The notes beneath the pieces are model-generated. The model saw only the letters and a program-made list of their open reading frames with translations, was not told the DNA's origin and searched no databases. DNA of 34,718 bases, taken from positions 1 to 34,718 of the forward strand of contig NZ_VCKY01000108.1 in NCBI RefSeq assembly GCF_005889735.1, written 5' to 3'. Each line of letters begins with the position of its first letter. The first letter of the stretch is position 1. Position numbers and translations under genes: made by a program. Of the stretch, positions 30,659-34,718 are shown one piece after another. The stretch comes from Nonomuraea turkmeniaca. GTDB lineage: Bacteria; Actinomycetota; Actinomycetes; Streptosporangiales; Streptosporangiaceae.

Positions 30659-32080
30659 TCAGCAGGTGGAGTTGGTCTGCGTGAGCAGCGCCAGCCTCCA
30701 GGGCAGCGCGTTGTACTCGCCGGTCGCGTTCGGATCCATGCCCTGGTAGAGGTAGCGCATCTGGCAGGGGCTGATCGTCAGCGTCTGGTCGATCCCGTCG
30801 CGGATCATCTCGCCGTGGCTGATGTCCCTGGTCCAGGCCGTGCCGTCGAAGGTGACGTTGTTCGCGCGGGCGAACGGGTTGCTCTCGGTGTCGGCCAGCG
30901 GCGTCCACGTGCCGCCGATGCCGGTGGAGGTCCAGGAGCGGAAGTACCGTCTGCCGTCGGAACCGATGGCCTCGATCAGCATTAGGTACTGGTTCGTGCC
31001 CTTGACCTTGTAGATGTTGCTGGCCTCCCACAGCCGGTACTTGTTGGAGTCCTGCAGGACGATCTGCGTGTTGGTGAAGCCGTTGGGGAAGTTCGCCACC
31101 GTCGTCTCCGAGCGGTACAGGTGGCCGTTGTCGTCGGAGGAGAACAGGTAGCACTTGGCGGAGTCGCAGATGACCCACATGTCGACCCAGTAGCCGCTCC
31201 CGATGTTCTGCCGGATGATGTCCGGCATGCTCGAGTAGAAGTGTTGCGGCGCGCTCCAGGACCGGGGGTTGGAGATGTCGGTCGTGGTCGAGTACGACGC
31301 GTTGCCGGTCTGGTAGACCAGGTACCACTTGTTCTGCGGCGCGAAGTAGAACACCTGCGGAGCGGCCCGGTAGCCCGTGCCGATCCCGCTCTGGTCCAAG
31401 TAGTGGTGTTGCGCGGCGCCGGCCTGGGCCCAGTCGGTGAAGTTCGTGTAGACCAGGTTGTAGCCGGCCGCGCTGGCGGTGCTGGCGAAGACGTGCCAGC
31501 GGCCGTTGTGGTAGACGACCGACGGGTCCTTGACCGCCGCGATGTTGCTGTGGGCGGCGTCGGGCTTGGGGGCGATCAGCGCGCCGCTGGAGTGCCAGCG
31601 GAAGCTGCTCGGCAGCGTGCCGGTGCCACCCGTGGGCGTGACTGTGGGGGTCGCGGTCGGCGTGCTGCCGCCGGTGCAGGGCGTGCCGTTGAGTGCGAAG
31701 TCCGCGGGCACCGGGTTGGCGGAGCCGTTCCACGTGCCGTTGAAGCCGAATGACGTGCCCGCCCCGGTGGCGAGCGAGCCGTTGTAGGAGGCGTTGGAGA
31801 CGGCGACCTGCGCGCCGGACTGCGAGACGACGCCGTTCCACAGCTGCGTGATCGTCTGTCCAGCGGTGAACGACCAGGTCAGACGCCAGCTGGTGAGCGG
31901 ATCACCCAGGTTGGTAACGCTAACATTCGCGCCGAAACCATTCGACCATTGGTTGGTCACCGTGTACTCCACGCGGCAGCCGGGCGCGGCCTGCGCGGTG
32001 GGGGCGGTGAGTAAGGCGAGGGCGACCATCGCGGCGGCGGCCGCCGCGACGATCCAGGACCGGGGGCGGTTGCGGTGCAC
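30659..32080 (-). CDS. Secreted CBM2-GH62 alpha-L-arabinofuranosidase
   Basis: 473 residues from GTG 32080, with ACGGAGG upstream. In order: a signal peptide (about 1-31, ending AQAA), a family 2 carbohydrate-binding module (33-136, conserved Cys35 and Cys135, WNG and surface Trp residues), a Thr/Pro linker (137-152), and a GH62 domain beginning LPSSFRWHSSGALIAPKPD. The GH62 base is Asp185 in VKDPSVVY; WVDMWVICD and HLYRSETT hold the other expected acidic residues. The enzyme removes arabinose side chains from arabinoxylan outside the cell. CBM2 would hold it on cellulose or xylan. It is divergent from the SGNH esterase gene. Confidence 0.95.
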   Translation of the reverse strand: MHRNRPRSWIVAAAAAAMVALALLTAPTAQAAPGCRVEYTVTNQWSNGFGANVSVTNLGDPLTSWRLTWSFTAGQTITQLWNGVVSQSGAQVAVSNASYNGSLATGAGTSFGFNGTWNGSANPVPADFALNGTPCTGGSTPTATPTVTPTGGTGTLPSSFRWHSSGALIAPKPDAAHSNIAAVKDPSVVYHNGRWHVFASTASAAGYNLVYTNFTDWAQAGAAQHHYLDQSGIGTGYRAAPQVFYFAPQNKWYLVYQTGNASYSTTTDISNPRSWSAPQHFYSSMPDIIRQNIGSGYWVDMWVICDSAKCYLFSSDDNGHLYRSETTVANFPNGFTNTQIVLQDSNKYRLWEASNIYKVKGTNQYLMLIEAIGSDGRRYFRSWTSTGIGGTWTPLADTESNPFARANNVTFDGTAWTRDISHGEMIRDGIDQTLTISPCQMRYLYQGMDPNATGEYNALPWRLALLTQTNSTC

Positions 32081-32123
32081 TGCTGTCCTCCGTGTCGTAG
32101 CCGGTGGTGGACGAGCGTCTCAA

Positions 32124-32288
32124 GACTGTTTCAGTCCATCAATCAGAAACTTTCGTCGCGCGCCACCCCTTCACTAGCTGCCTGGGACATCGCAAGAGGA
32201 CGGCGTCAGGGGAGGTGAAACGTTCAGCCTCAGGTAAGATCCCGTGCCGTCCACACGGAAACGTTCGGCAATCGGCAGAAACATTTCG
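32124..32288. promoter_or_regulatory. Cluster of operator-like palindromes between GH62 and the SGNH esterase
   Basis: The 224-bp divergent region carries GACTG-TTT-CAGTC (32124-32136), AGAAACTTTCG (32145-32155), TGAAACGTTCAG (32216-32227), GGAAACGTTCGG (32257-32268) and AGAAACATTTCG (32277-32288). The last matches the xyloglucan operator at 10 of 12 positions and the two before it at 9. AGAAACTTTCG is one base from the CGAAA-N-TTTCG boxes known upstream of Streptomyces xylanolytic genes. Several LacI-type repressor sites therefore seem to control both genes. Confidence 0.55.
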
Positions 32289-32304
32289 AGGAGCGGGGTC
32301 GGGG

Positions 32305-33519
32305 ATGAGCGGAGGGCGGGAGCCGGCGGCCGGCGACGGCAACGTGTCCGGCGGGCACTGGGTGGACACCTGGACCGCGATGCCGCAGCTGACCGAGCCG
32401 GGCAACCTGCCGCCCGCGCCGTACACGACAGGCGACCTGGTTCTGGCCGACAGCACGCTGCGGCAGACCGTGCGGGTGTCGGCGGGCGGGGAACGGGTGC
32501 GGTTGCGCCTGTCCAACACGTTCGGTGGCGCTCCGCTGCCCGTCACCCGGGTCAGCGTGGCGTACCCGGCAGGCGGCAGGGCGGGCGTGAGCACGATCCA
32601 GCCCGGCAGCGCCCGGCCGGTGACGTTCCACGGCCGTCCGTCCACGGTCGTCCCGGTCGGCGCGCAAGTGGTGTCCGACCCGCTGGACCAGCCGCTCCCG
32701 CCCGGCTCCGTGCTGACCGTGACCCTCTACCTCGCCGAGGGGCAGGCCTCCGCCGCGATCACCTCGCACCCGGGCTCCCGCACCACCTCCTACCTGGCGA
32801 AGGGCAACCAGGCCGACGCCGAGGAGCTCGCTGGAGCGACCCCCGTCGAGCACTGGTACTTCCTGAGCGCCGTCGAAGTCTGGTCGCCGGCTGCGACGGC
32901 GGCCCTGGTCCTGCTGGGCGACTCGCTGACCGACGGCAGAGGCTCCACGACCAACCACGACAACCGCTGGCCCGACCAGCTGTTCGACCGTCTGCCCGGG
33001 GGCGGGGTGGCCATCGCCAACCAGGCGGCCGGCGGCAACCGGGTGCTGAGCGACGGCCTCGGCCCCGGCGCTCTGGCCCGGCTGGACCGCGACGTGCTCG
33101 CCCGCAGCGGCGCCCGATGGCTGGTCGTCTTCGAGGGCGTCAACGACATCGGTACCGCCGAGGCCACGCAGGACGCCCAGAAGAAGATCGCCGACGACCT
33201 CGTCGCCGCGTACGACCAGATCATCGTCCGCGCCCACGCGCGGGGCCTCATCGTGTACGGGGCGACGCTCACCCCCTTCGGCGGCAACGACTACGACGAC
33301 GCCCAGGGGCACCGTGAGGCCTCCCGGCAGACGGTCAACGACTGGATCCGCACCGGCGGCCGGTTCGACGCCGTGATCGACTTCGACCGGGCGGTCCACG
33401 ACCCCGCCGACCCGCGGCGGCTCCTGGCGGCGTACGACGTGGGCGACGGCCTGCACCTGAGCCCGGCCGGCTACCAGGCACTCGCGGCGGCCGTGCCCGC
33501 CCGCCTGTTCACAAGGTGA
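32305..33519 (+). CDS. SGNH/GDSL hydrolase (probable carbohydrate esterase)
   Basis: 404 residues from ATG 32305; longer in-frame readings pass through the operator cluster. An N-terminal beta-rich domain (WVDTWTAMPQL, RLRLSNTFGG) precedes the SGNH domain. Block I is LLGDSLTDG with nucleophile Ser207, block II NQAAGGNR, block III VFEGVNDIG and block V DGLHLSP with Asp381 and His384. No signal peptide is visible, so it seems cytoplasmic. Members of this group are usually thought to deacylate sugars or plant polysaccharide fragments. Its placement beside GH62 supports deacetylation of imported hemicellulose oligosaccharides, an inference only. It overlaps the convergent phosphatase gene by 11 bases. 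Confidence 0.9.
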   Translation: MSGGREPAAGDGNVSGGHWVDTWTAMPQLTEPGNLPPAPYTTGDLVLADSTLRQTVRVSAGGERVRLRLSNTFGGAPLPVTRVSVAYPAGGRAGVSTIQPGSARPVTFHGRPSTVVPVGAQVVSDPLDQPLPPGSVLTVTLYLAEGQASAAITSHPGSRTTSYLAKGNQADAEELAGATPVEHWYFLSAVEVWSPAATAALVLLGDSLTDGRGSTTNHDNRWPDQLFDRLPGGGVAIANQAAGGNRVLSDGLGPGALARLDRDVLARSGARWLVVFEGVNDIGTAEATQDAQKKIADDLVAAYDQIIVRAHARGLIVYGATLTPFGGNDYDDAQGHREASRQTVNDWIRTGGRFDAVIDFDRAVHDPADPRRLLAAYDVGDGLHLSPAGYQALAAAVPARLFTR

Positions 33520-34717
33520 GCTGACGCAGGCGCTCGCTGCGCCACTCGACCGTCATCACGGTCGCGTCGTCCTGCAGCCGGCCACTCTGATGCCGCAGGA
33601 TGGCCTGGATCAACCGGCGCAGCGTCTCCGGCGCCGACACGCCGTCCGCCTCCTGGCGGATGACGAAGTCGACGAAGCGGTCGAGCCCGAAGGTCTCGCC
33701 GTCCGGGCTCTTCGCCTCGATGATGCCATCGGTGTAGAACAGCAGCCGGTCGCCGCGCTGCAGCTGGTAACGGAGCAGCCCCACGGAGAAGCCCAGGCCG
33801 AAACCCATCGGCGGGTCCGGGATGGGCACACTCTCGAGCGTGGCCACCAGCTGGCCGCCGCGGATCACCAGCGGCGGATGGTGGCCGCGGTTGACCCAGT
33901 TCAGCAGCCCGGTCTCCAGGTCCAGGCAGCCCAGGATGCCCGTGGCGAACCGGCCGGTGAACTGCTCCTTGATCGCCGCGTCGACGGCCTCGCCGATCTC
34001 GGGCAGCTCCATCCCCTGGCGGCGGTTGTGGCGGCACGATCCCATGGCGACACTGGCGGTGAGCCCGGCCGACGTGTCGTGCCCCATCGCATCGAACAAC
34101 GCCAGGTGCAGACGGGAGCCGTCGATCGCGTAGTCGTAGGCGTCGCCGCCCATCTCGTAGGCCGGCTCGAGCGCGGCGCTGACCACGACGTCCTCGTTGG
34201 CGTACGTGCCAGGCGGCAGCAGGTTCCACATCACCTCCGCCGACAGGGTCATCGGCCGGGCGCGGACCACCCGGGCATACGAGTCGCTGTGCGGCCGCTT
34301 GCTGACCACCATCACCGCCACCAGGGACGCCAGCTGCTTGACCCGCCATTCGACCAGCTCGTCGACCTTGGACACGGTCGTGCCCAGCACTCCGATCCGC
34401 TCGGTCCCGTCCAGCAACGGCACCCACAACCGCCGCCGATCATCAGCCGACCTGGCCTGGACGATCTCCACGGCGCGGAACGCGCGGCCCGCCATCGTGG
34501 CGTCGATCTTGATGGGTTCGAGCGGCTCGCCGGCCTCGTTCTGTTGTCCCGGCAGTGGCACCAGGGACAACTGCTGCAGGTCGGTCACGTAGATCACGGT
34601 GTCGGAACAGCCGATCAGCCGCGCGTGCGCGGACACCAGGGCTGGCAGGTCCTCCATCGCGGCCAGGTGCGTGGACTCCAGCAAACCACCCAGCGTACGC
34701 TCGCCGTCACTTTGCAC
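33509..34717 (-). CDS. GAF-PP2C phosphatase (SpoIIE/RsbU type), may continue beyond the window
   Basis: At least 402 residues. GTG 34717 is the first possible start, but the frame reaches the window edge, so the gene may begin outside. The N-terminal GAF-like sensor (about 15-140) includes VIYVTDLQQLSLVPLPG and RLWVPLLDGTERIGVLG. The PP2C domain has metal-binding EMGGDAYDY and FDAMGHDTSAG, RGHHPPLVIRGG, LLFYTDGIIEA and the final DDATVM. Such proteins dephosphorylate anti-anti-sigma factors in partner-switching control of stress or developmental sigma factors. No kinase or antagonist gene is within view, so the partner is unknown. Confidence 0.92.
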   Translation of the reverse strand: MQSDGERTLGGLLESTHLAAMEDLPALVSAHARLIGCSDTVIYVTDLQQLSLVPLPGQQNEAGEPLEPIKIDATMAGRAFRAVEIVQARSADDRRRLWVPLLDGTERIGVLGTTVSKVDELVEWRVKQLASLVAVMVVSKRPHSDSYARVVRARPMTLSAEVMWNLLPPGTYANEDVVVSAALEPAYEMGGDAYDYAIDGSRLHLALFDAMGHDTSAGLTASVAMGSCRHNRRQGMELPEIGEAVDAAIKEQFTGRFATGILGCLDLETGLLNWVNRGHHPPLVIRGGQLVATLESVPIPDPPMGFGLGFSVGLLRYQLQRGDRLLFYTDGIIEAKSPDGETFGLDRFVDFVIRQEADGVSAPETLRRLIQAILRHQSGRLQDDATVMTVEWRSERLRQLTL

Positions 34718-34718
34718 C

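Noticed and set aside
30329..30985. 218-codon plus-strand ORF
   Set aside because: Only its first ~60 codons resemble a protein (the GH35 remnant); the rest is antisense to the GH62 gene and has shadow composition.

Overview
The window comes from a high-GC Gram-positive chromosome. GC-rich third codon positions, many GTG/TTG starts, ATGA/GTGA-coupled genes, two DUF574-type SAM methyltransferases and an NB-ARC/LuxR regulator point to a filamentous actinomycete. A Streptosporangiaceae (Nonomuraea-like) host is my inference; there is no rRNA or marker gene here to prove it.

Region 1 (1-9285) is mixed accessory DNA. It holds the end of an unrecognised gene, a 33-codon ORF with a perfect ribosome-binding site, two half-ABC exporters that together form a heterodimer with one degenerate ATP site, a coiled-coil protein built on 21-bp tandem repeats, a SIRT4-like sirtuin followed closely by a YchJ-family protein, an MDR oxidoreductase, and a LuxR-family ATPase regulator split into two overlapping reading frames.

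Region 2 (9282-19272) is a beta-1,4-galactan utilisation locus with the same gene set as the Bacillus gan system. It has a LacI repressor, a CUT1 sugar importer (lipoprotein plus two permeases, no ATPase), an intracellular GH42 beta-galactosidase and a secreted GH53 endo-galactanase. Two near-identical LacI-type operators sit in the divergent promoter region, 126 bp apart centre to centre. An IscB element (an RNA-guided nuclease, the ancestor class of Cas9) with a strongly structured putative omega-RNA lies exactly between the last permease and the lacI gene and appears to supply the lacI 5' leader. A DUF574 methyltransferase follows lacI.

Region 3 (19296-23335) holds a Fic AMP-transferase-type gene broken by one missing base, a roughly 350-bp stretch without a convincing gene, a nitroreductase, a MetE-like zinc methyltransferase and a second DUF574 methyltransferase.

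Region 4 (23332-33519) is hemicellulose catabolism. A LacI-GH42-GH31-GH1 operon (repressor, beta-galactosidase, alpha-xylosidase, beta-glucosidase, all without signal peptides) fits intracellular dismantling of xyloglucan oligosaccharides. It has a readable promoter and a perfect 12-bp operator. Next come a decayed GH35 beta-galactosidase fragment, a secreted CBM2-GH62 arabinofuranosidase and a divergent SGNH esterase. The region between the last two carries several operator-like copies of the same palindrome. The window closes inside or at the start of a GAF-PP2C (SpoIIE/RsbU-type) phosphatase gene.

The most unusual points are the IscB/omega-RNA element inside the galactan operon with a predictable guide and target, the paired operators at 12 helical turns, and several genes broken in ways that leave translationally coupled halves.
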